38,252 nt of DNA from Actinophytocola sp050699935 (GCF_050699935.1 NZ_JBOHGB010000062.1:1-38252); one strand, 5' to 3'. Shown: positions 1 through 8,152, counted from the first letter of the stretch. Notes: a model not told the origin generated them from the letters alone. Numbers and translations are program-made.

Positions 1-112
1 CAACGTTCGAGACCGGCGAGTCGAACGTACCGGCCGCGTGTCGACATTCGAGTGTCGAACACGCGTGTTCCGAATGTTGGACTCGCGGGTCCTGGGCGTT
101 GGACTCGCGAGG
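1..112. repeat. Intergenic short repeats and palindromes
   Basis: The stretch before the first gene is unusually repetitive. GTTGGACTCGCG occurs at 76-87 and again at 98-109, a 22-bp period. Related variants GAGTCGAACG and GAGTGTCGAACA lie at about 18-27 and 50-61. GAACACGCGTGTTC at 57-70 is a perfect 14-bp palindrome. CATTCG (45-50) and CGAATG (71-76) could extend it into a longer imperfect hairpin. It lies just past the stop codon of the leftmost minus-strand gene, so it may act as a terminator or be a copy of an interspersed repeat. I cannot test genome-wide recurrence. Confidence 0.5.
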
Positions 113-1222
113 TTAGGTGGACACCGCCACGGTTCGGGTTTCCGTGTCGGCGGCGGCGAACTCGAGCAGGCGGGCGCCCTCCCTGGTTAGCGCCGTGGTG
201 TCCGTCTTTGACACCTTGGCCCATGGGGTGATCGTCAGGGTCGCTGCCTTCCGTGCCCTGGTGATGCGCCACTCGCCGCAGACGAAACCGTCCACCAGGA
301 ACGTTCCCGGGAACACGCCGTTCTTCACACCGAAGAGCCGCTTGCGGTGCTCCTCGCTCATGACCCGGCTCCGGTCGGCGTGGGAGAGCAGGAGGTTGTC
401 GAACTCGGGCAGGAAGCCGACCGGCACCGGCAGGTCGGGCGCGGGCCGTGGCGCGTCCGGCAGGTCGAACAGCTCCCGGCCGCCCGGGTCGGTGAAGACA
501 CGCAGCGAGGGCCGCAGCGGCTCGACCACCTCACGCAGCCGGGTGAGGCCGGACCACGTCTGGACGTCGGCCACCGCCGCGGGTCCGAACGCGGCGAGGT
601 ACCGCCGCACCAGCCGGGCCGGATCCGGTGCCGGGTCCAGCGGACGGCCCAGCCAGTGCTCGGCCGTGCGGTACCTCGCCTGGCCGGACCGGCCCCACAC
701 CGCGCGCGGCGGTATCTGCACGAGCGGCAGCAGCCCGCGGGCGACGTGCGCGAGCGAGCCGGGCGGGACGTCCGGCCACCCCCGCGCCAGGGCCGCGCCC
801 AGCTCCTTCGCGGTGCACGCCCGCTCCTCGAGCACCTGCCGGGCAGCGCCGGCGACCTCGGCGACGTCCACGGCGTGCAGGCTCCCCGCATGCAGCGTGT
901 TGGTCCGCAGGTCGCGGTCCATGATCACCTGTACGAGCGGGCGCAGGAACGCGGCGTCGGCGGCCGTGACCAGGTGCACGGTGCCGCGCATGAGGACGAT
1001 GCGCACCACCCGCCGCTCGAGCAGTGCGTCGGCGAGGTGTTCCGGCCGGAAGCCGGACAGCCGGGTCCACAAGCCTGTGTACGGCGGGAACGGTGCCTGT
1101 GCCTGCATGCCGACCAGGTGCTCGATCGCGGCCTCGGCGCCGCGGGGATCGCGCTCGACGAGCAGCTGGCGGGCGAGTGTCGCCCTGTTGATCGCTCGCA
1201 GGCTCAGTTCCGCCACGGTCAC
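113..1222 (-). CDS. AlkZ-like winged-helix DNA glycosylase (HTH_42 family)
   Basis: This 369-residue protein matches the winged-helix DNA-binding family that includes AlkZ and YcaQ, which excise alkylated bases and unhook interstrand crosslinks. Near the N-terminus is a Q-A-Q motif (residues 40-42, in GMQAQAPFPPY), the catalytic QxQ arrangement of AlkZ-type enzymes, followed by the family segment LMRGTVHLV around residues 77-85. The length fits the family. The GTG start is preceded by GGGAGGG at short spacing. It begins only 9 nt after the epoxide hydrolase stop, so the two are very likely co-transcribed. The family assignment is confident; the lesion it repairs is unknown, and a role against epoxide adducts is my inference from its neighbour. 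Confidence 0.85.
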   Translation of the reverse strand: MTVAELSLRAINRATLARQLLVERDPRGAEAAIEHLVGMQAQAPFPPYTGLWTRLSGFRPEHLADALLERRVVRIVLMRGTVHLVTAADAAFLRPLVQVIMDRDLRTNTLHAGSLHAVDVAEVAGAARQVLEERACTAKELGAALARGWPDVPPGSLAHVARGLLPLVQIPPRAVWGRSGQARYRTAEHWLGRPLDPAPDPARLVRRYLAAFGPAAVADVQTWSGLTRLREVVEPLRPSLRVFTDPGGRELFDLPDAPRPAPDLPVPVGFLPEFDNLLLSHADRSRVMSEEHRKRLFGVKNGVFPGTFLVDGFVCGEWRITRARKAATLTITPWAKVSKTDTTALTREGARLLEFAAADTETRTVAVST

Positions 1223-1231
1223 GGCCCTCCC

Positions 1232-2380
1232 TCAGCGCAGGCTCCGGAAGAACTCTCGCATGTCCGCGACCAGCAGGTCGGGGACCTCCATCGCGGCGAA
1301 GTGCCCGCCGGTGTCGAAGTCGGTCCAGTGCGTGATCGTGTTGGTCTCCTCGGCGTACCGCCGGATCGGGATGTCTTCGGCGAACGCGGCCACGCCGGTC
1401 GGCACCTCGGTGCGGTACGGCCACGCGCCGCCGTGCACGTTCTCGTAGTAGATCCGCGCGGCGGAGCCGGCGGTGCCGGTCAGCCAGTACAGCATCACGT
1501 TGGCCAGCATCCGGTCACGGTCGATCGACGCCTCGGGCGGCGCGTCCGCCGGGTGCGTCCACTCCTTGAACTTCTCCACGATCCACGCGAGCTGACCGAC
1601 CGGGGAGTCGGTGAGCGAGTACGCGATCGTCTGCGGGCGGGTGGCCTGTACCTGGAAGTAGGCGTTGCCGTCGCGCTGGAACGCCTGCTGGCGCGCCCAG
1701 CGGGCCTTCTCGACCTCCGTCAGCGAGGACTCGTCGACGTCACCGAACGGGATGAAGCCGACCGTGGCAGCGTTGACGTGCACGCCGACCACGTGCTCGG
1801 GGTCGACCCGGCCGAGGTCGGGCGAGACCAGCGCGCCGAAGTCGCCGCCCTGCGCGGCGTAGCGGTCGTAGCCCAGGCGTGCCATTAGCTCGGCCCACGC
1901 CCGTGCGATGCGCTGGGTGTGCCAGCCGGTCTCGCGCGTTGGCCCGGAGAAGGCGAAGCCGGGCAGCGACGGGATGACGAGGTGGAAGGCGTCCGCGGCC
2001 GAGCCGCCGTGTGCGACCGGGTCGGTGAGCGGGCCGATCACGTCGAGGAACTCGATGAACGAGCCCGGCCAGCCGTGGGTCAGTACCAGCGGCAGCGCGT
2101 CCGGCTCGGGGGAGCGGACGTGTACGAAGTGGACGGTCGTCCCGTCGAGCTCGGTGACGGACTGCGGCAGGTCGTTCAGCTGCTTCTCCTGTGCGCGCCA
2201 GTCGAAGCCGGTGCGCCAGTACTCGGCGAGCTCCCGGAGGTAGCCGAGCGGAACGCCGTAGCTCCACTCGACGCCGGGCAGCTCGTCGGGCCAGCGGGTG
2301 GCCGCGAGCCGGCGGTCGAGGTCGTCCAGGTCGGCCTGCGGGACACGGATGTGGAAGGGGCGGATCTCGATGTTCGTCAT
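1232..2380 (-). CDS. Epoxide hydrolase (alpha/beta hydrolase with EHN domain)
   Basis: This 382-residue enzyme should hydrolyse epoxides to diols in the cytoplasm. Residues 5-115 form the epoxide-hydrolase N-terminal (EHN) domain, beginning IRPFHIRVPQ. HGWPGS at 102-107 supplies the oxyanion region. The nucleophile is Asp180 in QGGDFGA, and the catalytic His is near residue 360 in GGHFAAMEVPDLL. I chose the ATG at 2380 because the family starts directly with the TNIEIRPF segment; an in-frame start at 2401 adds seven unlikely residues. It is the first gene of an operon with the AlkZ-like glycosylase and is divergent from a WYL regulator 42 bp away, which probably controls it. The natural substrate cannot be read from the sequence. 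Confidence 0.9.
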   Translation of the reverse strand: MTNIEIRPFHIRVPQADLDDLDRRLAATRWPDELPGVEWSYGVPLGYLRELAEYWRTGFDWRAQEKQLNDLPQSVTELDGTTVHFVHVRSPEPDALPLVLTHGWPGSFIEFLDVIGPLTDPVAHGGSAADAFHLVIPSLPGFAFSGPTRETGWHTQRIARAWAELMARLGYDRYAAQGGDFGALVSPDLGRVDPEHVVGVHVNAATVGFIPFGDVDESSLTEVEKARWARQQAFQRDGNAYFQVQATRPQTIAYSLTDSPVGQLAWIVEKFKEWTHPADAPPEASIDRDRMLANVMLYWLTGTAGSAARIYYENVHGGAWPYRTEVPTGVAAFAEDIPIRRYAEETNTITHWTDFDTGGHFAAMEVPDLLVADMREFFRSLR

Positions 2381-2422
2381 GGTCCGGACGCTAACGGGCA
2401 TTGGTGACAGATTCGGTCATCG

Positions 2423-3403
2423 ATGCCTGCGAGAATTCCGGACGTGTTGGAGACCTCCGCAAGGCTGCTGCGACTGCTGTCGCTGATGCAGGCCAGACGC
2501 GACTGGACCGGCAACGAGCTCGCGTCGCGGCTCGACGTGACGCTACGGACCGTGCGACGCGACGTCGACCGGCTGCGCGACCTCGGCTACCCGGTCACGT
2601 CCACCCCGGGCGCGGCCGGGGGCTACCGGCTCGAGGCCGGCGCCGCGATGCCGCCGCTGTTGCTCGACGACGACGAGGCGGTGGCGGTCGCGGTGGGCCT
2701 GCGCACCGCGGCGACCGGCACGATCGCCGGCATCGAGGAGACGTCCGTGCGGGCGCTCGCGAAGCTCGAGCAGATCCTGCCGTCGCGGCTGCGGCGCCGG
2801 GTGAACGCGCTCGGCTCCACCACCGTGTCGCTCGCGGGCCGGGGCCCGACGGTCGACGCCGCCCTCCTGACGTCGCTGGCCACCGCGTGCCGGGACCGCG
2901 AGTCGCTGCGGCTGCGGTACACCAGCGCCGACGGCACGCACACCCGGCGGCTGGTCGAGCCGGTCCGCCTCGCCTGTACCGGCCGCCGCTGGTACCTGCT
3001 CGCCTGGGACCGCGAGGCGGCGGACTGGCGCACGTTCCGCGTGGACCGGATCGCGGGCACGCCGGCGCCCGGCCCGCGGTTCCCGCCGCGCGAGCCGCCG
3101 GAGCGCGACGTCGCCGGCTACATCTCGCGCGCGATCTCCTCGGCGCCCTACCGCTACCGGGCGACGATCCGCCTGCACGCGCCCGCGCACCTCGCGGCCG
3201 AGCGGGTGACCCCGGCGTCCGGACTGGTCGAGGCGGTCGACGAGGACAGCTGCCTGCTGCACGTCGGCGGCCCGACGCTGGCCGACTTCCCCGTGCACGT
3301 CGCCCAGCTCGGCTTCGAGTTCGAGGTGCTCTCGCCGCCCGAACTCGTCGAGCAGGTCCGGGTGCTGGCCGGGCTGTTCGGTCGCGCCGCCGGCCGCACG
3401 TGA
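2423..3403 (+). CDS. HTH/WYL-domain transcriptional regulator (YafY/DeoR type)
   Basis: This 326-residue regulator has an N-terminal winged helix-turn-helix (about residues 9-65, including LASRLDVTLRTVRRDVDRL) and a central WYL domain containing WYLLAWDREAADWRTFRVDRI-type sequence around residues 191-212. The C-terminal WCX-like part follows to residue 320. WYL proteins are ligand-responsive, often nucleic-acid-sensing regulators; PafBC in actinobacteria controls DNA-damage genes. It is divergent from the epoxide hydrolase/AlkZ-like operon with a 42-bp gap, the usual layout for a local regulator. The ATG at 2423 is used; a GTG a few codons later is possible. The regulator class is certain; its target and ligand are inferred. 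Confidence 0.88.
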   Translation: MPARIPDVLETSARLLRLLSLMQARRDWTGNELASRLDVTLRTVRRDVDRLRDLGYPVTSTPGAAGGYRLEAGAAMPPLLLDDDEAVAVAVGLRTAATGTIAGIEETSVRALAKLEQILPSRLRRRVNALGSTTVSLAGRGPTVDAALLTSLATACRDRESLRLRYTSADGTHTRRLVEPVRLACTGRRWYLLAWDREAADWRTFRVDRIAGTPAPGPRFPPREPPERDVAGYISRAISSAPYRYRATIRLHAPAHLAAERVTPASGLVEAVDEDSCLLHVGGPTLADFPVHVAQLGFEFEVLSPPELVEQVRVLAGLFGRAAGRT

Positions 3404-3407
3404 CGCG

Positions 3408-4328
3408 TCAGTCGGACGGCTGCCAGAGCTGAAAGTGGAAGCCCTGGTCGTCGTCGCACTCGACCAGCAGGCCGTACGGCTTGCGCTCCACCTCGGCCGC
3501 ACTGCCGCCCGCGGCACGGACCCGCTCGACGGCCGCGGCGATGTCGTCGACCCGGAAGCAGAGCTGCACCTGCGGCGCGGCGTCCGGCGGCGACCACATG
3601 CCCAACGGCGGGTTGGTCGCCTCAGTGCCCCACGCGCCCGCCGTGCCGCCCGGGGCGAACGGCACCCGCAGCACCGCCTCGTAGAAGTCCTTCGCCCGCA
3701 CGGCATCGGGGGCCACCATCGTCACGTGGGCGATGTCGCCCTGCCGGAACCGGGTGGCCGAGGCCGGCGGCCGCAGCAGCATCCAGCGGTGGCCGAACGG
3801 GTCCACGATGACCGAGCCGCGACCGTAGGGCTGGTCGGTCGGCTCCCGCTCCACGGCCGCGCCCCGCCGCCGCGCTCGCTCGGTGGTCGCGTCCACGTCG
3901 TCCACCTGCAGGTGCAGGGTGTGGCTGTGCATCGGCGAGTCCGGCGCGCGCACGGGCACGTCGGGCCAGAGGTCGGAGGGCTCGGAGAGCATCAGCACGG
4001 CGTCGCCGAGCCCGACCTCGGCGTGCCCGATGGTGCCGTCGGCGTTGGTATAGGGCTCACCGCGCTGCTCCCCGCCGAGCACCTCGACGTACCAGGCGAG
4101 CGCGCGCCGCGCGTCGGCCACGACGATGTAGGGCTCCAGCGTGGGGCCCCAGGCCGGCTCCCGCTCGACCCGTTGGGCGACAGTCTGCTCGGACATGATT
4201 CCTCCTGGTTGTGCGAAGACCTCCCGGGTCAGCCGCAGCCGCAGCCGCCCGGCGAAGTCGGGGTTGGGATCGACCGGCGTGACGGGCTCGCGCAGCGCCT
4301 CGAACGGATCCGTCGGTTGACGTGTCAT
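3408..4328 (-). CDS. Double-VOC (glyoxalase-fold) protein coupled to ECF sigma factor
   Basis: The 306-residue frame holds two vicinal-oxygen-chelate domains, about residues 60-185 and 195-304, each with the typical 'DPFGHRW' or 'DDQGFHFQLW' end strand. Residues 1-44 are different: a Pro/Arg-rich segment (DPFEALREPVTPVDPNPDF, then AGRLRLRL) that resembles the short cytoplasmic starts of sigma-factor partner proteins. Its ATG overlaps the sigma stop by 4 nt, so translation is coupled. Met45 (position 4196) is preceded by AGGAGG and a 4-nt spacer, a very strong ribosome site, so a 262-residue form lacking the extension is likely made as well, or instead. VOC proteins can be enzymes or ligand binders; the substrate is unknown. 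Confidence 0.85.
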   Translation of the reverse strand: MTRQPTDPFEALREPVTPVDPNPDFAGRLRLRLTREVFAQPGGIMSEQTVAQRVEREPAWGPTLEPYIVVADARRALAWYVEVLGGEQRGEPYTNADGTIGHAEVGLGDAVLMLSEPSDLWPDVPVRAPDSPMHSHTLHLQVDDVDATTERARRRGAAVEREPTDQPYGRGSVIVDPFGHRWMLLRPPASATRFRQGDIAHVTMVAPDAVRAKDFYEAVLRVPFAPGGTAGAWGTEATNPPLGMWSPPDAAPQVQLCFRVDDIAAAVERVRAAGGSAAEVERKPYGLLVECDDDQGFHFQLWQPSD

Positions 4329-4903
4329 CGCGAGCCCTCCTCTCCCTCGTAGATCCGGCGGAACGCGGCGCGTGCCCGCACCAGCAGCGCCTCGGTGGCG
4401 TGCACGGTGCGGTCCAGGTGCCGGGCCACCTCGAGCACCGGCAGCCCGTCGAGATACCGCAACGTGAGCGCGGCGCGGTGGTGTGGGCCGAGCCGACCGA
4501 GCACCTCATGGGCGCGGATCGTGTCCACCGTCGCGTCCCACGGGTCCTCGATCCGCTCCGGCTCACCGTCCAGCAGTCGCAGCCCACGTTGCTCCCGCTC
4601 GACGCGGCGCCAGTGGTCGGCCAGCTTGTGCCGGGCCACACCGATCAGCCATGGGATCGACACGTCGGGCGCGCCGGGTTTGCGGACCGCGTGCACGGCG
4701 GCGAGGAACGACTCCGCGGTCAGGTCCTCGGCCAGCCCGGGGTCGCGGCAGCGGGTCAGCAGGTAGCCGTAGACGTGCGGCAGCGCCTCGTCGTACAGCT
4801 TCAGCAGCCCGAACGCCGGATCGGGCCGCGCCTGCGGGTGCGTCACACTCCCATCGTCGTCCGGGGGACCGACACTCCGACGGGTCGGTGCCGAAGTTTT
4901 CAC
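4325..4903 (-). CDS. ECF-type RNA polymerase sigma factor
   Basis: This sigma-70 family extracytoplasmic-function factor has region 2 (about residues 30-95: LYDEALPHVYGYLLTRCRD, then LAEDLTAESFLAAVHAVRK and the DNA-melting helix ending in LADHWRR). Region 4 spans about 125-180 (LGPHHRAALTLRYLDGLPVLEVARHL). It redirects RNA polymerase to a small regulon. The frame opens with GTG at 4903, but GTG at 4846 gives a more typical start (THPQARPDPAF); neither has a well-spaced ribosome site. No classic membrane anti-sigma gene follows. The downstream coupled gene is instead the VOC protein with the unusual N-terminal segment, which may be its regulator. Confidence 0.88.
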   Translation of the reverse strand: MKTSAPTRRSVGPPDDDGSVTHPQARPDPAFGLLKLYDEALPHVYGYLLTRCRDPGLAEDLTAESFLAAVHAVRKPGAPDVSIPWLIGVARHKLADHWRRVEREQRGLRLLDGEPERIEDPWDATVDTIRAHEVLGRLGPHHRAALTLRYLDGLPVLEVARHLDRTVHATEALLVRARAAFRRIYEGEEGSR

Positions 4904-4915
4904 CCGGAGGGTCGA

Positions 4916-4921
4916 TAGGGT
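4916..4921 (+). promoter_or_regulatory. -10 box for a leaderless transcript
   Basis: TAGGGT ends 7 nt before the GTG start of the DUF3097 gene at 4929. This spacing places the transcription start at or next to the start codon, and there is no Shine-Dalgarno sequence. The -35 region is poorly conserved. Hexamer plus spacing recurs at several other genes in this window. Confidence 0.5.
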
Positions 4922-4928
4922 CGCGGCC

Positions 4929-5741
4929 GTGCGCTACGACCGTTATGGCGGGGACGTCCTGTCCCGCGGGCAGAACCGGCGTGCGGTGCCCGAGGTGGTC
5001 GCCGAGCCGGGGCTCGTCGTCGAGGACCCCGCGAGCGGCTTCTGCGGTGCGGTGACCCGGTTCGAGAACGGGCACGTGGTGCTGGAGGACCGGCACGGCC
5101 GCCACCGCCTGTTCCCGTTGACACCGGCCGGTTTCCTCATCGACGGCAAGCCCGTGACGCTGACCCGGCCGCCCGCGACGCCGGCCAGGGGCGCCACGGT
5201 GTCCGCGTCCGGATCGGTCCGCGTCGAGGGGCGCACCGCCCGGACCGCCCGGGACAGCCGGCTGTGGGTGGAGGGCATCCACGACGCGGAGCTTGTGGAA
5301 CGCGTGTGGGGGCACGACCTTCGCGTCGAGGGCGTCGTGGTCGAACCGCTGCACGGGATCGACGACCTGCCCGGGCGGGTGGCCGAGTTCGGCACCGGGC
5401 CCGGCCGGCGGCTCGGCGTGCTCGTCGACCACCTCGTGGCCGGCAGCAAGGAGTCCCGGACCGTCGCCGAGCTTCGCGACCCGAACGTGCTGGTCACCGG
5501 GCACCCGTACGTAGATGTCTGGCAGGCGGTGCGGCCGGCGTCGGTGGGGATCGGCGCGTGGCCGGTGGTTCCCCGTGGCGTGCCGTGGAAGGAGGGCGTC
5601 TGCGAGGCGCTGGGCTGGGGCGACCCGGCCGACGGCTGGCGCCGGGTCCTGGCCCGGGTACGCAGCTACAAGGACCTGGAGACCCCGCTGATCGGCGCCG
5701 TGGAGCGACTCATCGACTTCGTCACCATCGGTGAAGAGTAG
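4929..5741 (+). CDS. DUF3097 family protein
   Basis: This 270-residue protein matches the actinobacterial DUF3097 family, whose biochemical role is unknown. Recognisable segments are the N-terminal RYDRYGGDVL, the central SRLWVEGIHDAELVERVWGHDLR (about residues 109-131), GRRLGVLVDHLV and VTGHPYVDVWQAVRP. The WVEGIHDAELVE stretch is reminiscent of Toprim-like acidic motifs (E..HDAE); I offer this only as a resemblance. No membrane segment or signal peptide is visible. The GTG start lies just after a TAGGGT box, so the message is probably leaderless. It is divergent from the ECF sigma factor; no link between them is evident beyond proximity. Confidence 0.8.
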   Translation: MRYDRYGGDVLSRGQNRRAVPEVVAEPGLVVEDPASGFCGAVTRFENGHVVLEDRHGRHRLFPLTPAGFLIDGKPVTLTRPPATPARGATVSASGSVRVEGRTARTARDSRLWVEGIHDAELVERVWGHDLRVEGVVVEPLHGIDDLPGRVAEFGTGPGRRLGVLVDHLVAGSKESRTVAELRDPNVLVTGHPYVDVWQAVRPASVGIGAWPVVPRGVPWKEGVCEALGWGDPADGWRRVLARVRSYKDLETPLIGAVERLIDFVTIGEE

Positions 5742-5768
5742 TGACCATACCGCCCAAAATCTGAGATC

Positions 5769-6206
5769 ATGGGGGGCATGGCCGCGCTGCTATGGCTCAT
5801 CGGGGGCATCGCGCTGATCGCCGCCGAGGTCCTGTCCGGAGACTTCTTCCTGCTGATGGTCGGTATCGGGGCCCTGCTCGGTGCGGGCGCCGACTGGATC
5901 TTCGACAACACGATCGTCGCAGCGGGCGTGTTCGCCGTCGTGTCGATCGGACTCGTGACCTTCGCCAGACCGTGGCTCAAGCGCCGCCTGCACGGGGACA
6001 TCGTGCATACGAACGCGGATGCGCTCATCGGCCGCAAGGCCGTCGCGGTGTCGACGGTCAACGAGCACGGCGGCCAGGTGAAGCTCGACGGCGAGATGTG
6101 GTCGGCCCGCGCGTTCGGCGACAACACGGAGATCGCGCCGGGCGAGTCGGTGACGATCGTGGAGATCGCCGGGGCCACCGCCGTGGTGCTGGCGGACTCC
6201 GATTGA
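5769..6206 (+). CDS. NfeD family membrane protein
   Basis: This 145-residue short NfeD (NfeD1b-like) protein has two or three hydrophobic helices in residues 1-70 (ALLWLIGGIALIAAEVL; LLMVGIGALLGAGADWIF; VAAGVFAVVSIGLVTFA). A C-terminal OB-fold follows (about 80-143: DALIGRKAVAVSTVNEHGG, then QVKLDGEMWSARAF and IVEIAGATAVV). NfeD proteins partner SPFH proteins in membrane microdomains, and an SPFH gene follows 149 bp downstream, so the two probably work together. The start could be ATG 5769 or ATG 5778. There is no protease domain, unlike long NfeD proteins. Confidence 0.9.
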   Translation: MGGMAALLWLIGGIALIAAEVLSGDFFLLMVGIGALLGAGADWIFDNTIVAAGVFAVVSIGLVTFARPWLKRRLHGDIVHTNADALIGRKAVAVSTVNEHGGQVKLDGEMWSARAFGDNTEIAPGESVTIVEIAGATAVVLADSD

Positions 6207-6355
6207 GAGAGGTGGCCGGCGGGGCGGCAGTCCGATGATCGCGTCCAACTTTCTCCGGGGACGCGACGCCCGCATGACCAGGTTCGGGACGATCTTGTGA
6301 TCTACTTCGTGGGCGCCGACCAGGAAGCGCCAACCCGAGCCGGAGTGGAGGCACG

Positions 6356-7663
6356 TTGACCATCGTCATCATCGTCGTGGTCGTGGTCCTGTTCGTACTC
6401 ACGATCGTGGTGAAGTCCATCCTGGTGATCCCGCAGGCGCAGTCCGCGGTGGTCGAACGGCTCGGGAGATACAAGTCGACGGCCGAGCCCGGCCTGAACT
6501 TCCTGGTGCCCTTCCTGGACCGGGTACGGGCCCGGATCGACCGCCGCGAGCAGGTCGTCTCGTTCCCGCCGCAGCCGGTGATCACCCAGGACAACCTGAC
6601 CGTGTCGATCGACACCGTCGTGTACTTCCAGGTCACTCAGCCGCGCGACGCGGTCTACGAGATCTCCGACTACATCATCGGTGTGGAGCAGCTGACCACG
6701 ACGACGCTGCGCAACGTCGTCGGTGGCATGAGCCTGGAGGAGACCCTCACCTCGCGCGACTCGATCAACGGTCAGCTGCGCGGCGTGCTCGACGAGGCCA
6801 CCGGCCGGTGGGGCATCCGGGTCGCTCGCGTGGAGCTCAAGGCGATCGACCCACCACCGTCCATTCAGGACTCGATGGAGAAGCAGATGCGCGCCGACCG
6901 GGAGAAGCGCGCCATGATCCTCACCGCGGAAGGTACCCGCGAGGCGGCGATCAAGACCGCGGAAGGCCAGAAGCAGAGCCAGATCCTCTCGGCCGAGGGC
7001 GCCAAGCAGGCGGCCATCCTCGCGTCCGAGGGCGAGCGGCAGTCCCGGATCCTGCGCGCCCAAGGTGAGCGCGCCGCCCGCTACCTGCAGGCGCAGGGCC
7101 AGGCGAAGGCGATCGAGAAGGTGTTCGACGCGATCAAGGCCGGCAAGCCGACCCCCGAGGTGCTGGCCTACCAGTACCTGCAGACGCTGCCGCAGATGGC
7201 GCAGGGCGACGCCAACAAGGTGTGGATGCTGCCCAACGACTTCGGCAAGGCCCTCGAGGGCTTTGCCAAGGCACTGGGCGCACCCGGCGACGACGGCGTG
7301 TTCCGCTACGAGCCGCCGGCCTACGAGCCGCCGTCGTACAAGGAAGAGGACGAGGAGGAGATCAAGAGCTGGTTCGACACCTCGACCGACCCGCAGGTCG
7401 CCGAGGCGGTGCGGGCCGCGGAGGCGGTCGCCCGCCAGGAGGTGCCGAGCCCGCTCACGTCAGCGGCCGGACCGGTCCGCCCGGTCATCTCGGGGGCCAT
7501 CGCGGCACCGGCTCCCATGCCCGACGTGACACCGCCGTCGCCGGAGCCCGAGACGCCGGCGGTGCAGGAGCCCAAGCCCGTCCAGTCACCGCAGACCCCG
7601 CCGCAGCCGCCCGGCCGCCCGCCGGAGTCGACCGAGCTGTCCGATGAACCGCCGCGTTACTGA
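6356..7663 (+). CDS. SPFH/band-7 (paraslipin) membrane scaffold protein
   Basis: This 435-residue protein has one N-terminal membrane helix (residues 2-20) and an SPFH domain (about 22-185, with QAQSAVVERLGRYKSTAEPG and VITQDNLTVSIDTVVYFQV). A long Ala/Glu/Gln-rich coiled coil covers about 185-260 (repeats of SEG/AEG-KQ). The paraslipin C-terminal patch is about 260-310 (LAYQYLQTLPQMAQGDANKV). It ends in a disordered Pro-rich tail of some 100 residues, longer than in typical paraslipins. It likely oligomerises on the inner face of the membrane with NfeD. The start is TTG, supported by GGAGG four bases upstream. A strong terminator follows the stop. Confidence 0.92.
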   Translation: MTIVIIVVVVVLFVLTIVVKSILVIPQAQSAVVERLGRYKSTAEPGLNFLVPFLDRVRARIDRREQVVSFPPQPVITQDNLTVSIDTVVYFQVTQPRDAVYEISDYIIGVEQLTTTTLRNVVGGMSLEETLTSRDSINGQLRGVLDEATGRWGIRVARVELKAIDPPPSIQDSMEKQMRADREKRAMILTAEGTREAAIKTAEGQKQSQILSAEGAKQAAILASEGERQSRILRAQGERAARYLQAQGQAKAIEKVFDAIKAGKPTPEVLAYQYLQTLPQMAQGDANKVWMLPNDFGKALEGFAKALGAPGDDGVFRYEPPAYEPPSYKEEDEEEIKSWFDTSTDPQVAEAVRAAEAVARQEVPSPLTSAAGPVRPVISGAIAAPAPMPDVTPPSPEPETPAVQEPKPVQSPQTPPQPPGRPPESTELSDEPPRY

Positions 7664-7684
7664 CCCGTCCTCCGACGCCAAGGC

Positions 7685-7719
7685 CGGCGCCCCGCCACCC
7701 GCGGGGCGCCGGTCTTTTG
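7685..7719 (+). terminator. Rho-independent terminator after the SPFH gene
   Basis: The arm CCGGCGCCCCGC (7685-7696) pairs perfectly with GCGGGGCGCCGG (7702-7713) around a CACCC loop, and TCTTTT follows. It lies 22 bp past the SPFH stop and should separate the NfeD/SPFH transcript from YciI. Confidence 0.85.
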
Positions 7720-7784
7720 CGAAAGGCGTAGATATGGACCGGTCCCGTTCGTCGGTCGGGTGTCGCCGAACAGAGGAGGACGAC

Positions 7785-8120
7785 GTGAAGTACCTGCTGC
7801 TGATCTGCACCGAGGGGCCGTTCGACCCCGCCGACCACACGCCCGAGGAGCTGGACGCCCAGCCGTGGGTCGACGAGCTGAACCGGCGCGGCGTCCACCT
7901 GACCGGCGACCGGGTGCGCCCGGCCGGCGACGCGACGACCGTCCGGGTGCGAGCCGGCGAGACACTGGTGACCGACGGGCCGTTCGCAGAGACCAAGGAG
8001 CAGATGGGCGGGTTCGACATCATCGAGTGCGCCGACCTGGACGAGGCCATCGAGATCGCCGCGCGCCACCCGATGGCCAAGCTCGGCATGGTCGAGGTGC
8101 GCCCCTTCTGGCCGATGTGA
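7785..8120 (+). CDS. YciI-like (YCII domain) protein
   Basis: This 111-residue protein is of the YCII/DGPF superfamily, a ferredoxin-like fold of dimeric small proteins. It begins KYLLLICTEGPF and carries the hallmark DGPFAETKEQMGGFDIIEC (about residues 65-83), ending in MVEVRPFW. The GTG start at 7785 has a well-spaced AGGAGG, so longer versions beginning upstream are unlikely. Actinobacterial relatives often sit beside ECF sigma factors, but here the gene stands alone between a terminator and a MerR regulator. The reaction is unknown. Confidence 0.88.
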   Translation: MKYLLLICTEGPFDPADHTPEELDAQPWVDELNRRGVHLTGDRVRPAGDATTVRVRAGETLVTDGPFAETKEQMGGFDIIECADLDEAIEIAARHPMAKLGMVEVRPFWPM

Positions 8121-8152
8121 CCGCCCGGCGCGCCGGGTCGTGCCGCCGAGGT

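Noticed and set aside
1..112. Repeats at the left edge considered as a CRISPR array
   Set aside because: The repeats are 12 bp with a 10-bp gap, diverged and too few; no cas genes are present.
347..1888. Long plus-strand frames opposite the AlkZ-like and epoxide hydrolase genes
   Set aside because: These are mirror frames of GC-rich genes, with low-complexity Arg/Gly/Val composition and no motifs.
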